Source of the DNA: Microbulbifer agarilyticus | Lineage (GTDB): Bacteria; Pseudomonadota; Gammaproteobacteria; Pseudomonadales; Cellvibrionaceae | NCBI RefSeq assembly: GCF_020171345.1 | Contig: NZ_JAIUZM010000003.1 | Coordinates: 485,050 to 549,049, forward strand | Length of the DNA stretch: 64,000 nucleotides | Direction of reading: 5' to 3' | Shown: piece after piece, positions 1-9,622 of the stretch | Position numbering within the stretch: the first letter of the stretch is position 1 | Layout: each line of letters begins with the position of its first letter | The notes under the pieces: model-generated | Database searches by the model: none | What the model saw: only the letters and a program-made list of their open reading frames with translations | What the model was told of the DNA's origin: nothing | Program-made: the position numbers and the translations under genes

Positions 1-1423
1 AAACCAGAGACACCGGGATGTCCTTGCCATCCCGCGCAGTAATACGAATGCCTTCGGCCTGGTAGCGGGTGCGGTCGAAATCGCCGAGCACCTTATCCTG
101 CTTCAGCAGTTTGAGATCGCCTGTCAGCAGATCTGCATCGTAAATCGTGTTGGGCGTGGTGAGGCTGGAGTAGGAAATACGCACAGCATTGGCGGATACT
201 TCCGGATTGCGGCTCAGAGAGAGCTGGTAGACCGGGTCGTTAAAGCTAACTTCGAAATCATCCTCATTCGATAAGCCGATAATGCGCAGTGCGGACTGGC
301 CGTCGGCCCGTTCGACCACGGCCAGTCGACCTTCAAAGGTGGTGAAGTCCTCAAGCAACACATTTTTGCGATGTGGGATGACTTCCGCCCACTGGGACTT
401 ATCGCTGACAGTTTCCGTGTTTGCCTTCATCAGGCGGAAGTTTTCTGCCTGCCAGTTGGTCTGGATGAAGAAGTTTTCACCCAGCTTCTGTACAAAATAT
501 TCATGCTTGGGTTCGAGCGGGTGCAGCGGGGCGAATTCGCCATTGGGCGTATTGGCATCCAGGGCGGAAACACCTTTCACCAGCGTGGAATAGTGATGGA
601 TATAGATCATCGAACCATCACGCGACTTGGAGATATAGGTGTAGAAGGTGTTGTCCTTCTCCTCGTAGACGATCTGGTCTTCGCTTTGCGGCGTGCCCAG
701 CTTGTGTCGCTTAACCTGATAGCCGAGCAGGGTCTGCGGGTCCTTGTTGATGTAGAACACGGTCTGGTTATCGTTCGCCCAGACTACCGTGCCTTCGGCG
801 TTCTCCAGCTGATCATCCAGTAGTTCGCCGCTGTTCAGGTCCTTGAAGCGAATGGTGTAAATACGGCGGCCGACTTTGTCTTCCGGATAGGCGAGCATCG
901 AGTTGTTTGGGGAGACCGCGGTTCGTGCCACATTGAAGTAGGATTCGTCCTCTGCCAGTGTATTCACATTGAGGAGTATTTCTTCTGCAGCTTCCAGGCT
1001 ACCTTTCTTGCGCGCATGGATCGGATACTCACCGTCGGATTCATAGCGCGAGTAGTACCAATAGCCGCGTACCTTCACCGGTACCGAGGACTTGTCTTTT
1101 TCCAGCCGCCCGACCATTTCCTCATACAGTGCGTCCTGCAGCGGTTTGGTGTGCTGCATTATCTGGTCGACATAGTGGTTCTCCGCCTGCAGGTGCGCCA
1201 GCATTTCCGGGTCGCTACGGGAGTCGTCGCGCATCCAGTAGTAGGGGTCGACACGTTCGTGGCCGTGGATCTCCATTTTGTGCGGGACCTTCTTCGCCAC
1301 AGGTGGGGCGACTTTAGGTGCCAGTGCACTGGTATCAGGGGAGGTGGGTTTGTTCTCGTCGGTGGGTTTGCCACAGCCTGTGGCCAATATTGTCATAGCT
1401 AGTACTGCTACCTGGGGCTTCAT
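1..1423 (-). CDS. ptrB: Oligopeptidase B-like S9 peptidase lipoprotein (partial, 5' part)
   Basis: This S9A-family serine peptidase cleaves short peptides, usually after basic residues. About 474 residues are visible; the C-terminal alpha/beta-hydrolase domain with the Ser-Asp-His triad lies beyond the left window edge. The N-terminus is a lipoprotein signal with lipobox LATGC (Cys17), so an envelope location is inferred. The family N-terminal segment follows (HERVDPYYWMRDD), then beta-propeller sequence, and the visible end ARDGKDIPVSL matches the entry to the catalytic domain. The start is the ATG that begins the lipoprotein signal. Oligopeptidase B versus a close prolyl-oligopeptidase relative cannot be settled without the catalytic half. 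Confidence 0.85.
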   Translation of the reverse strand, partial: MKPQVAVLAMTILATGCGKPTDENKPTSPDTSALAPKVAPPVAKKVPHKMEIHGHERVDPYYWMRDDSRSDPEMLAHLQAENHYVDQIMQHTKPLQDALYEEMVGRLEKDKSSVPVKVRGYWYYSRYESDGEYPIHARKKGSLEAAEEILLNVNTLAEDESYFNVARTAVSPNNSMLAYPEDKVGRRIYTIRFKDLNSGELLDDQLENAEGTVVWANDNQTVFYINKDPQTLLGYQVKRHKLGTPQSEDQIVYEEKDNTFYTYISKSRDGSMIYIHHYSTLVKGVSALDANTPNGEFAPLHPLEPKHEYFVQKLGENFFIQTNWQAENFRLMKANTETVSDKSQWAEVIPHRKNVLLEDFTTFEGRLAVVERADGQSALRIIGLSNEDDFEVSFNDPVYQLSLSRNPEVSANAVRISYSSLTTPNTIYDADLLTGDLKLLKQDKVLGDFDRTRYQAEGIRITARDGKDIPVSLV

Positions 1424-1580
1424 AGCATCTCCGGTGGATGATTATCGTTATACCGCGTACCGCCTTATCCTATAACAGTTCCCGTATCTATTGATATTCA
1501 CTGCGGTAAAGCGACAGTGCGAGAGGATACGGGCGCCGGTTGCTCCTCGGGACGTCCTGCTGAGAAGTAGCTAACCTAAC

Positions 1581-2327
1581 ATGGATATGAGTATCTATAT
1601 TTCCCCACTGGCCGTTTTAGCGCTGTCAGTGATTATTGTCACCATTCCCTACTGGCCGCTTTTCCAGCGCCAAGGGCACCCACCCATACTGAGTGTGTCT
1701 GCAGGTGTGGGTATTACGTATGTGTTTCTCGCGGTGTTACCCAAGATGGCAATGGTTCAGGCTTCACTGGCTGGCACGGTGGGTGAAGGGTCAATCTTGA
1801 CGGTAGAGCGCCATGTGTATCTTGGCGCTCTAGCCGGTTTTGTCATCTTTCTCTTTATTGCCAACAAGGGGTTCTCCGAGCGTTCTCAGGTACCCGGATC
1901 GAAGCTGACACTTGGCGAAATCGTCGTCCTCTCCGTGTTTTCAATGTATTTCGCGCAGATCGGATTCTTGCTGGGGGAGTGGCCGAGTGAGTCACTACTC
2001 GGGTACTTTGCCTTAACCTGCGCCATTGGAATGCATTTCATCGGCATCAATTACCATTTGTGGAAGCGATACCCATGCCGTTATTCCCGATTGTTCCGTT
2101 GGTTTTTCTCCTGCAGCCTGATTATTGGCTGGGTAGGGGCTGGTTTCGCCGAGCAAGTCGGCGGTTTTGTGAAGCTTTCATCCATGTTCGTAGCGGGCGG
2201 AATTATCATCACGGCAATACGCGAAGAAATACCTAGTCAGGGTGAGAGCAATATTTTTTACTTTCTGACCTCCGTAGCGGTAACTACGGCTTTCATCTTG
2301 TTTGCTGAAGTTGTCTTACTTAAATGA
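1581..2327 (+). CDS. ZIP-like integral membrane protein of unknown substrate
   Basis: This 248-residue protein has about eight hydrophobic segments and no large soluble domain. The second segment (SVSAGVGITYVFLAVLP) and the segment before the REEIP motif near residues 210-220 resemble a group of uncharacterised ZIP-like (metal permease fold) proteins. The histidine-rich loop and metal-binding helix pattern of classical ZIP transporters are not obvious, so metal transport is only a possibility. The gene stands alone, divergent from the oligopeptidase gene and on the same strand as the next gene 160 bp downstream. No clear ribosome-binding site precedes the ATG; a second ATG lies two codons later. 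Confidence 0.6.
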   Translation: MDMSIYISPLAVLALSVIIVTIPYWPLFQRQGHPPILSVSAGVGITYVFLAVLPKMAMVQASLAGTVGEGSILTVERHVYLGALAGFVIFLFIANKGFSERSQVPGSKLTLGEIVVLSVFSMYFAQIGFLLGEWPSESLLGYFALTCAIGMHFIGINYHLWKRYPCRYSRLFRWFFSCSLIIGWVGAGFAEQVGGFVKLSSMFVAGGIIITAIREEIPSQGESNIFYFLTSVAVTTAFILFAEVVLLK

Positions 2328-2490
2328 CGGCAACCCCCATGGTCGTCTGGGGGCGCTCGATTCGGTTGGTTTAGGCTTACCTGGGCGCGTGACGAAGGGC
2401 ACTTATAGCGGAGGGACTGCAAAATATAGATAATGCCGCCGACTCGGGCCAGAGCCCTCTGAACCCTCCCCCCAGATTCCGGAAATACCC

Positions 2491-4689
2491 ATGGAAATCA
2501 GCGTCAACTTCCTCGACAACCTCAGACTTGAAGCCAAGTTCGACGACTTTACGGTCATTACCGACCAGCCGATTCGCTACAAGGGTGATGGCTCGGCGCC
2601 GAGCCCGTTTGACTATTTCCTAGCCTCCTCGGCGTTGTGTGCGGCGTATTTCGTGCGGGTTTACTGTCTGGCGCGGGATATCCCAACCCACAATATTCGT
2701 CTCTCCCAGAACAATATCGTTGACCCGGAAGACCGCTATAACCAGATTTTCAAGATTCAGGTGGAGTTGCCGGAAGACATTTCGGAGAAGGATCGGCAGG
2801 GCATCCTGCGCTCCATCGACCGCTGCACCGTGAAGAAGGTGATCCAGACCGGGCCCGACTTCGAAATTGAGACTGTCGAGAACCTGGCGGAAGATGCGCA
2901 GGCGCTGTTGATGGTTTCCCCGGATGCCGAGCATCAGACCTTTATTGAAGGCAAGGACCTGCCGCTGGAGCAGACCATTGCCAACATGACCAAGATCCTC
3001 GCGGATCTGGGTATGAAGATCGAGATCGCCTCCTGGCGGAACATCGTGCCGCACGTGTGGTCGCTGCATATTCGGGATGCGGCTTCGCCCATGTGCTTCA
3101 CCAACGGTAAGGGCGCCACCAAAGAGAGTGCGCTGTGTTCCGCTCTGGGTGAGTTTATCGAGCGCCTGAATTGCAATTTCTTTTACAACGACCAGTTTTT
3201 CGGTGAAGAGATCGCCAATGCGCCTTTCGTGCATTATCCGAATGAGCGCTGGTTCGAGTTGGAGGAAGACGATGCGCTGCCGGATGGCATCCTCGATGAC
3301 TACACCCTACCGATCTACAACGCGGATGGTGAGCTGGCAGGTTCAAATTTGGTGGATACCAATTCCGGACGCATTGATCGCGGTATCTGCTCGTTGCCAT
3401 TTGTGCGGAAGTCCGACGGCGAGACCGTTTATTTCCCGTCAAACTTGATCGAAAACCTGTTCCTGAGCAATGGCATGAGTGCTGGTAACACGTTGGCCGA
3501 GGCCCAGGTACAGTGCCTGTCTGAAATCTTCGAGCGGGCGGTGAAGAAGGAAATCCTCGAACAGGAAATCGCCTTGCCGGATGTGCCGCGTTCCGTGCTG
3601 GAAAAGTACCCGGATATCATTGAAGGGATTGAAGAGCTGGAAAAGCAGGGCTTCCCGATTCTGGTGAAGGATGCCTCTCTGGGCGGCCGGTTCCCGGTAA
3701 TGTGTGTGACCTTGATGAACCCGCGTAACGGTGGGGTGTTTGCCTCTTTCGGCGCGCACCCGAGCTTACATGTTGCGCTGGAACGCAGTCTCACGGAACT
3801 GATGCAGGGGCGCAGCTTCGAAGGCCTGAACGATGTGCCACCGCCGACCTTTAATAGTCTGGCGGTTACCGAGCCCCATAACTTTGTTGAGCACTTTATT
3901 GATTCTACCGGTGTGGTTTCCTGGCGCTTCTTTAGTGCCAAGTCAGACTATGAATTTGTCGAGTGGGATTTCTCTGGCAATCATGTCGATTCCAACGAGA
4001 CCGAAGCGGATCGGCTTTTCGGAATCCTCGAATCCATGGGGAAAGAGGTCTACATGGCTAATTACGAGGACCTCGGCGCACCGGCGTGCCGGATTCTGGT
4101 GCCGGGATATTCCGAAGTGTATCCGGTGGAAGACCTGATCTGGGACAACACTAATAAGTCGCTGGACTACCGCGAAGACATTCTCAACCTGCACCGTTTG
4201 GAAGACGAGGCGCTGGAAGATCTATTGGAGCGCCTGGAAGAAAGCCAGATTGATAATTACGAAACTATCATCACCCTGATTGGTGTTGAGTTCGACGAAA
4301 ATACAGTGTGGGGTCAGCTCACGGTGCTCGAACTGAAACTGCTGATTCAGCTGGCTTTGCAGCGGTATGAAGAGGCGTTGGAGTCGGTAGAGGCATTCCT
4401 GCAGTACAACGACAACACGGTGGAGCGAGGGTTGTTTTACCGCGCCGTGCAGGCGGTACTGGAAATTGCGCTGGATGAAGACCTGGAGCTGGAAGACTTC
4501 GTCGACAATTTGCGCCGTATGTTCGGGAATGATGTGATGGAAGCTGCGGTTGGTTCGGTAGATGGCAGTGTGCGTTTCCACGGCCTCACGCCAACCAATA
4601 TGCAACTTGAGGGCCTGGACAAGCATCTGCGACTGATTGCCAGCTATAAAAAGCTACACGCCGCGCGTGCCGAAGCGGCTGCGCAGTAA
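2491..4689 (+). CDS. ycaO: OsmC-domain / YcaO-domain fusion protein
   Basis: This 732-residue protein joins three parts. Residues 1 to about 140 are an OsmC-like domain with both expected cysteines, C50 (SSALCAAY) and C112 (IDRCTVKK), which in OsmC proteins reduce organic hydroperoxides. Residues about 190-560 are a YcaO domain with an ATP-site motif near residue 217 (SALGEFIERL). The last 170 residues are acidic and helical, TPR-like. YcaO enzymes activate amide backbones with ATP. E. coli YcaO has been linked to RimO-dependent methylthiolation of ribosomal protein S12. No precursor peptide or cyclodehydratase partner gene is adjacent, which favours the housekeeping type over a peptide natural-product cluster. 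Confidence 0.9.
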   Translation: MEISVNFLDNLRLEAKFDDFTVITDQPIRYKGDGSAPSPFDYFLASSALCAAYFVRVYCLARDIPTHNIRLSQNNIVDPEDRYNQIFKIQVELPEDISEKDRQGILRSIDRCTVKKVIQTGPDFEIETVENLAEDAQALLMVSPDAEHQTFIEGKDLPLEQTIANMTKILADLGMKIEIASWRNIVPHVWSLHIRDAASPMCFTNGKGATKESALCSALGEFIERLNCNFFYNDQFFGEEIANAPFVHYPNERWFELEEDDALPDGILDDYTLPIYNADGELAGSNLVDTNSGRIDRGICSLPFVRKSDGETVYFPSNLIENLFLSNGMSAGNTLAEAQVQCLSEIFERAVKKEILEQEIALPDVPRSVLEKYPDIIEGIEELEKQGFPILVKDASLGGRFPVMCVTLMNPRNGGVFASFGAHPSLHVALERSLTELMQGRSFEGLNDVPPPTFNSLAVTEPHNFVEHFIDSTGVVSWRFFSAKSDYEFVEWDFSGNHVDSNETEADRLFGILESMGKEVYMANYEDLGAPACRILVPGYSEVYPVEDLIWDNTNKSLDYREDILNLHRLEDEALEDLLERLEESQIDNYETIITLIGVEFDENTVWGQLTVLELKLLIQLALQRYEEALESVEAFLQYNDNTVERGLFYRAVQAVLEIALDEDLELEDFVDNLRRMFGNDVMEAAVGSVDGSVRFHGLTPTNMQLEGLDKHLRLIASYKKLHAARAEAAAQ

Positions 4690-4719
4690 TAGGTATTTGT
4701 GGATAGCAACAAGTGGCCG

Positions 4720-6291
4720 TTACGGCATCGCACACCCGCTAGTCGGGCTTTCTTCGCGGCCGGATCTGGCATTCAGCAGAAGAAAGCTCATTACGTGCAA
4801 GTCCTCAAAGCGTTGTTCGTAGGGCGGGTATACGGTTACGCCGTGCGGGAATGCGTTGAGGTGGCAGCGTGAACAGCTGAACCCTTTTTGGGTATAGGTC
4901 TCCAGCGTTGTATTGACCAGGTTTTCCGTGTTGGAATGCTGCGCACCTGGGATGCCTGGCCCCAGTGCGGGGTTGGGCACTTGCAGATTTTTGTTTTGGG
5001 TGCCGATCAACTGGTAGTAAGACCAGACGGAATTGCGCAGTAGCCACTGGTATTTTTTGTTGGCTATTTGCACATCGATGGGAATCGGCGTTTCCCGTGA
5101 TACGTTGACTTGCTTGATGTCGGCTTTAGCCGGAAGTGTATCCCCTTGTTTGAAGGTATTCGGTATCAGGCCCGCTTCGCCCGTTTTTCCACCGACCTCG
5201 TAGCCGTTCGGATAACTTGGACTCGCGCTAGCGCCGTAATGGGATTCCGCTCCGGGGTTGAGTGCGGGATGCGCAGGGAGTGGAAGTGGATCGTGCAACC
5301 GCTTTTCCAGTCGCACATTATCCACGTGCTCGAAGGTAGAAGGCAGGTGCCCGAAAGGCGTTACCCGGTGAATATGAAATCCGATCAGGCCCATTAGGGT
5401 GGGCTCATTCAGGCCGCCATCCGGGAGCGGGAACTGTAATACGCGGCGAAAATAGCGTCCGGGAATATCCGCGTCAGGCCCCTCTGTTTTCAGTACCTTC
5501 CATGCAGCCTTTATTTCAGTAATTCCTTGCCGCGCATATACCGGTAAATCTCGCAGGTAAAATTCCAGGCCGGTCGGCAGCGGCTGAAAGTTACTGCTGT
5601 CATCGTGAGGGCCTTGGGCTGGTTTGGGTGCGGCGTTGTGCTTGTTTGCATAGTCGATGTAGTTGTCGACAGCAATCACCTGATTGTCCGCATCATAATA
5701 TTTGAACTGCTTGATGTACTGAAAGTAGGACTGACTGAGCTTTACCTCTACCCGTACGAACTCTTTGTTCTGGTCCACCAGCGGGCCGGTGGGCACGTTG
5801 GCGTTGGTGTAGGGCTGGTTGATGCCGGGTGCAAATGGTTTCCCGTACACGTAGCTGTTGCTGTAGCAGGGTGGTGACGGCTCACGCTGTAAATTCAGGA
5901 ACTCGGGGTTCCCCCAGTCTACCGGCCAGTATTTTGGCGGGGTGAAGGCCTTTTCCGGTTCCATGTAGGACTCCCAAACCACGATGGGGTGGGGTGCGGT
6001 GCTGTTGGCGATACCGGCTAGCTGCTGGTTAGGATCTGGCTTGCCGCCAGGGCCACCTTGCTTCCAGGGCCAGTTCAGGGCGATGAACGATTGCCATGCG
6101 AAGTCGTAGGTATCCTGTTGGCTTGCCGGTGGAGTCTTGTAATCGTCTGGGTTTGCAGGGTACTGCGGATGGTTCAGGTCGAAGGGGAGTAGCCACGGGG
6201 TCTGCCACTGGGGCAATGGGGTTGCGATTGTGGTCGTGGACATTAGCAGCGCGCAGGCAAAGGCCGCACAGGTTCTCGAAGGCACATTCAT
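4720..6291 (-). CDS. Large secreted protein with a single CxxCH heme motif
   Basis: This 523-residue protein has a Sec signal peptide of about 25 residues ending near TIATPLPQW and a C-terminal CSRCH, the c-type heme attachment motif, about 50 residues from the end. The remainder is rich in Trp, Pro and Tyr (for example FAWQSFIALNWPWK near residue 60) and matches no domain I can name. A periplasmic monoheme protein, perhaps an oxidase or electron carrier, is inferred. The ATG at 6291 has a GGAG ribosome-binding site 10 bases upstream; an in-frame GTG at 6306 is less likely. It is convergent with the ycaO-type gene, with a 30-bp gap. Confidence 0.7.
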   Translation of the reverse strand: MNVPSRTCAAFACALLMSTTTIATPLPQWQTPWLLPFDLNHPQYPANPDDYKTPPASQQDTYDFAWQSFIALNWPWKQGGPGGKPDPNQQLAGIANSTAPHPIVVWESYMEPEKAFTPPKYWPVDWGNPEFLNLQREPSPPCYSNSYVYGKPFAPGINQPYTNANVPTGPLVDQNKEFVRVEVKLSQSYFQYIKQFKYYDADNQVIAVDNYIDYANKHNAAPKPAQGPHDDSSNFQPLPTGLEFYLRDLPVYARQGITEIKAAWKVLKTEGPDADIPGRYFRRVLQFPLPDGGLNEPTLMGLIGFHIHRVTPFGHLPSTFEHVDNVRLEKRLHDPLPLPAHPALNPGAESHYGASASPSYPNGYEVGGKTGEAGLIPNTFKQGDTLPAKADIKQVNVSRETPIPIDVQIANKKYQWLLRNSVWSYYQLIGTQNKNLQVPNPALGPGIPGAQHSNTENLVNTTLETYTQKGFSCSRCHLNAFPHGVTVYPPYEQRFEDLHVMSFLLLNARSGREESPTSGCAMP

Positions 6292-6421
6292 ACTGCGATG
6301 CTCCACCCGGTACTACTTCCTATTGTGTTAAGCGTAGGATGAAAGCTCCGCGCCAGGGTTCAATACGGTGTCAGGCGCTTCTGGATCGATTACGGGGTAC
6401 TAAACAAAGCGTGTAAAAATG

Positions 6422-6447
6422 AAAAAGGCGGCCGAGGCCGCCTTTTT
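6422..6447 (-). terminator. Rho-independent terminator after the M16 peptidase gene
   Basis: GGCGGCC and GGCCGCC arms are separated by GA and flanked by five A and five T. The hairpin lies 20 bp beyond the M16 stop codon. It is symmetrical and could also act on the plus strand. Confidence 0.8.
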
Positions 6448-6467
6448 AAACCGTAAAGGTTGGTTGG

Positions 6468-9425
6468 TCAGGGAGTCGCAGACGCAGCGGTGGTCGCTGG
6501 CGCCGGAGTCTCAGCCTTGGGGTAGCCGTCTTCATCCAGTTCAACAATCGGAATCTCCAGGCCTTCTAGGCTTTCCCGAATGTTCGCTGCATCGCCCACC
6601 ACCACAATCGCCATGTTTTGTGGATCTAGCAGACCGGTGATGACCTTGTTCAGGGCATCGCGGTCCGTCTCCTTTAGCAACGCATTCTGCTGGGTGCGGT
6701 AGTCCAACGGCAGGTCATAGCGCAGGATATTATTTAGCAGGCTGAGCTTGCTGCTCGGCGTTTCATATTTACGGGCTTCCTGCTGGCCGATCGCAGAGCG
6801 CAGGTAGTTGAACTCTGTTTCGGTCATACCTTTGCTGTCGAAGTTTTCAAACTCGGTCAGTACTTCATTGAGTGCATCGGCGGTAGCGTCCTTTTTCACT
6901 TCTGAACTCAGCATGTACATGCCGTCCTGGGGTTCGCCGATCAGATAGGAGCGGGCGCCATAGGTGTAGCCTTTGTCTTCGCGCAGATTGAGGTTGATGC
7001 GGCTGTTAAAGTTTCCGCCCAGCGGGAAGTTGCCGAGGTAGGCGAGGTAGTAATCGCCGAGTGCGTCATACGGCAAGCCATGCTGGCCAACGCGCAGGCT
7101 GGACTGGGCCGCGCCTTCTTTGTTGACCAGATACACGGTACGACCATCAATTGTCGGCTTCTCCAAGGCAATCGCGGCGCGGGTTGGCTCCGATACTTCC
7201 AGCTTTGCCAGTTCATCAAGGGATTCGAGAATCCGCGAGTGTGGCAGGCTGGTGCTCACGGTGACGCCACTTAAGTGACGAGGAAAGTGCGCTTTGTAGT
7301 GCTGCTTCACGTCTTCAAGCGTGATGTTCTCCACCGTGCTCGGCAAGCCGTTACCTGGGTAGCTGAGCGGGTGCTCTGCACCGCGCATTACCGCGCCTAC
7401 CGCGCGGGTTGCCAGCCCCTGCGGGGTTTTGCGCGCCTGCTGTAGGCCTTCGATGGTTTGTTGCTTGATGCGGTCGAAATCGGCGTCGGTAAACGCGGGT
7501 TTGAGCATACGCTCCATCATCAGCGGAACCGCAGTATCCAGGTGCTTTTCAAGCACATTCAGAGTCACTGTCGTTTCGTACTGGCCGCTATTCACGCTGA
7601 CACTGGCGCCCAGGCGTTTCAGTGCCTCGGTAAATTCGGCTGCGCTGCGCTCGGTGGTGGCTTCGGTCATGAGAGACGTCATCAGCGAGGTCAGGCCGGC
7701 TTTACCGCGGGGCTCGTCCCGCTGACCGACATCGAACACGGCGCGCACGGTAATAGTCGGCGTTTCGTCATTTTGCACTGCGAGTAATCGGACGCCGTTC
7801 TCGAGCTTGCCATCCTGTATCGCAGGCAGCTCTACCTGGGGGTTAACACCAGGGGTGGGTTGTACACTGCGATCGAATGTATCTTTCACCGGACGCAACG
7901 CCAGTTCCTGGCCTTTATCCGCATAGGTTTCTGGAATCGTGCGCGTCCACTCATAATTTTGTTTGGCTGCAGCCAGCTCTGGCTTGCCGTTTGGCACGAT
8001 ACTGAGCAGGACGGAGGGTTGTTTGGCAATGTACTGGTCAAATACCCGCGTTACGTCATCGGTCTCGATGGCGAGGTACGCATTAATTTCTTTGTCGATA
8101 CCTTTGGGGCTGCCGGTAAAGGTTTCGAACGCGGCCAGGGTGGAGACTTTGCCGGAGACCGATTGCAGGCCAAAGACGCGACCAGATTCGTAACCGGCCT
8201 TAAATTTAACCAGATCGTCTTCGGTTACACCGCGGCTGGCAAATTCCGTCAGTGTGTCGCGTACTGCCTGTTCCATTTCGGCGAGGGTTTCACCGGAAGC
8301 CGGATTCTGAATTACGATAAACCACATTTCGCAGGCCAGCTCTTTACAGGAGTGGCTCACGCTCGCCGATACAGCGCGTCCGGTCTGTACCAGACGTTGG
8401 TACAGCATGGAATCCTGACCCTGGCCAAGAATGGCTGCCGCAGCATCCAGTGCCGGTTCGTCAGGGTGACTGTAATGGACAGTGGGCATCATCATCGCCA
8501 GTGCGGGAAGGTGAATGTTGTCTTCCAGCGTTACATAGCGATCGGCGTCCAGCTTGGCTGGCTGCTTGGGCAGGTCTTTTACTTCAGGGCCCGCGGGAAT
8601 TGGGGCGAAGTACTTGGATACCCATGCGAGGGTTTGCGCCTTGTCGATATCACCACCAATGGTGATGACCGCGTTGTTGGGTCCATACCAGCGCAGGAAG
8701 AAGCGTTTCAGGTCGCTCAAGTCGGCTTTGTTCAGATCTTCTAGCCAACCGATAACCGGCCAGGAGTAGGGGTGGCCATCCGGATAGGTTGAGGCAAACA
8801 TGGTCTCAAGCGCGCGACCATAGGGGCGGTTGTCGACACGTTGACCACGCTCGTTCTTTACGGTTTCCCGCTGTACTTCGAATTTTTCTTGGGTGACTGC
8901 GTCGAGGAACACCCCCATGCGGTCAGACTCCAGCCACAGCACGGTCTCGAGCTGGTTGGCCGGCACGGTCTGGTAGTAGTTGGTGCGGTCGCTGTTGGTG
9001 GTGCCATTCATGGTACCGCCGGCTTCGGTGATGATGCGGAAATGCTCTTCATCACCGACATTCACCGAGCCCTGAAACATCATGTGCTCAAAAAAGTGCG
9101 CGAAACCGGAGCGGCCCGGATCTTCGCGATTGGACCCCACATGGTAGGTGACGTCGACGTGCACCAGCGGGTCGGAGTGATCTTCGTGCAGGACAACGGT
9201 GAGGCCGTTATCGAGCTTGTACTTCTCGTAAGGGATTGCAATGTCTGCGCCGTTGCCATCGAAGGTCTCTACCAAGGTAACACCAGCGGGCAGGGCCGCT
9301 TGCTGCTCGGCAGCCTTGGGTGTTTCCAGTTTGGCGGAATCTTCTTTGCTGACAGGATCAGAACTTTTACTACAGGCGGCCAAAATTGCGGATGCGAAAA
9401 TCAGGGCGATTTTTGTGCGGTGCAT
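6468..9425 (-). CDS. M16 family (pitrilysin-like) zinc metallopeptidase lipoprotein
   Basis: This 985-residue peptidase carries two M16 units. The first contains the inverted zinc motif HFFEH (residues 110-114), so it is probably catalytic. The second, from about residue 540, lacks the motif and would be the non-catalytic partner half. The N-terminus is a lipoprotein signal with lipobox LAAC (cysteine at residue 18), so the protein is anchored in the envelope. M16 enzymes enclose and degrade peptides, and the bacterial lipoprotein forms are thought to act on periplasmic peptides. The gene is monocistronic with its own terminator. Confidence 0.9.
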   Translation of the reverse strand: MHRTKIALIFASAILAACSKSSDPVSKEDSAKLETPKAAEQQAALPAGVTLVETFDGNGADIAIPYEKYKLDNGLTVVLHEDHSDPLVHVDVTYHVGSNREDPGRSGFAHFFEHMMFQGSVNVGDEEHFRIITEAGGTMNGTTNSDRTNYYQTVPANQLETVLWLESDRMGVFLDAVTQEKFEVQRETVKNERGQRVDNRPYGRALETMFASTYPDGHPYSWPVIGWLEDLNKADLSDLKRFFLRWYGPNNAVITIGGDIDKAQTLAWVSKYFAPIPAGPEVKDLPKQPAKLDADRYVTLEDNIHLPALAMMMPTVHYSHPDEPALDAAAAILGQGQDSMLYQRLVQTGRAVSASVSHSCKELACEMWFIVIQNPASGETLAEMEQAVRDTLTEFASRGVTEDDLVKFKAGYESGRVFGLQSVSGKVSTLAAFETFTGSPKGIDKEINAYLAIETDDVTRVFDQYIAKQPSVLLSIVPNGKPELAAAKQNYEWTRTIPETYADKGQELALRPVKDTFDRSVQPTPGVNPQVELPAIQDGKLENGVRLLAVQNDETPTITVRAVFDVGQRDEPRGKAGLTSLMTSLMTEATTERSAAEFTEALKRLGASVSVNSGQYETTVTLNVLEKHLDTAVPLMMERMLKPAFTDADFDRIKQQTIEGLQQARKTPQGLATRAVGAVMRGAEHPLSYPGNGLPSTVENITLEDVKQHYKAHFPRHLSGVTVSTSLPHSRILESLDELAKLEVSEPTRAAIALEKPTIDGRTVYLVNKEGAAQSSLRVGQHGLPYDALGDYYLAYLGNFPLGGNFNSRINLNLREDKGYTYGARSYLIGEPQDGMYMLSSEVKKDATADALNEVLTEFENFDSKGMTETEFNYLRSAIGQQEARKYETPSSKLSLLNNILRYDLPLDYRTQQNALLKETDRDALNKVITGLLDPQNMAIVVVGDAANIRESLEGLEIPIVELDEDGYPKAETPAPATTAASATP

Positions 9426-9560
9426 GGCGGTAGAAGACCTTTTTATTTTGTTGGATTGCAGATCCTAGCACAGAGAACCGGGCGCCGTAGCGCGAAGGAA
9501 AAATTAGCGGGAACGTGGCGCGGATTAACGCGACATGTCACAGAAGAATTCGGCAGTCAA

Positions 9561-9592
9561 TAAAAAAGGGCGCAACTCATAGAGTTGCGCCC
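9561..9592 (-). terminator. Rho-independent terminator after the porin gene
   Basis: An 11-bp perfect stem (GGGCGCAACTC / GAGTTGCGCCC, 3-nt loop) is followed on the minus strand by six T. It lies 30 bp past the porin stop codon. Confidence 0.9.
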
Positions 9593-9622
9593 TGAAGTTA
9601 GGGGGTCGATTTCAAGTTCGGT

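Noticed and set aside
2330..2360. Hairpin CCCCCATGGTCGTCTGGGGG after the ZIP-like gene as a terminator
   Set aside because: The stem is short and no T run follows on either strand.
2491..4689. RiPP (thiazole/oxazole peptide) biosynthesis cluster around the YcaO protein
   Set aside because: No precursor peptide, E1-like/ocin-ThiF partner, dehydrogenase or exporter gene is adjacent, and the OsmC fusion is the housekeeping form.
7860..8744. 294-codon plus-strand frame inside the M16 peptidase gene
   Set aside because: It is antisense to a gene with an intact zinc motif and lipoprotein signal.
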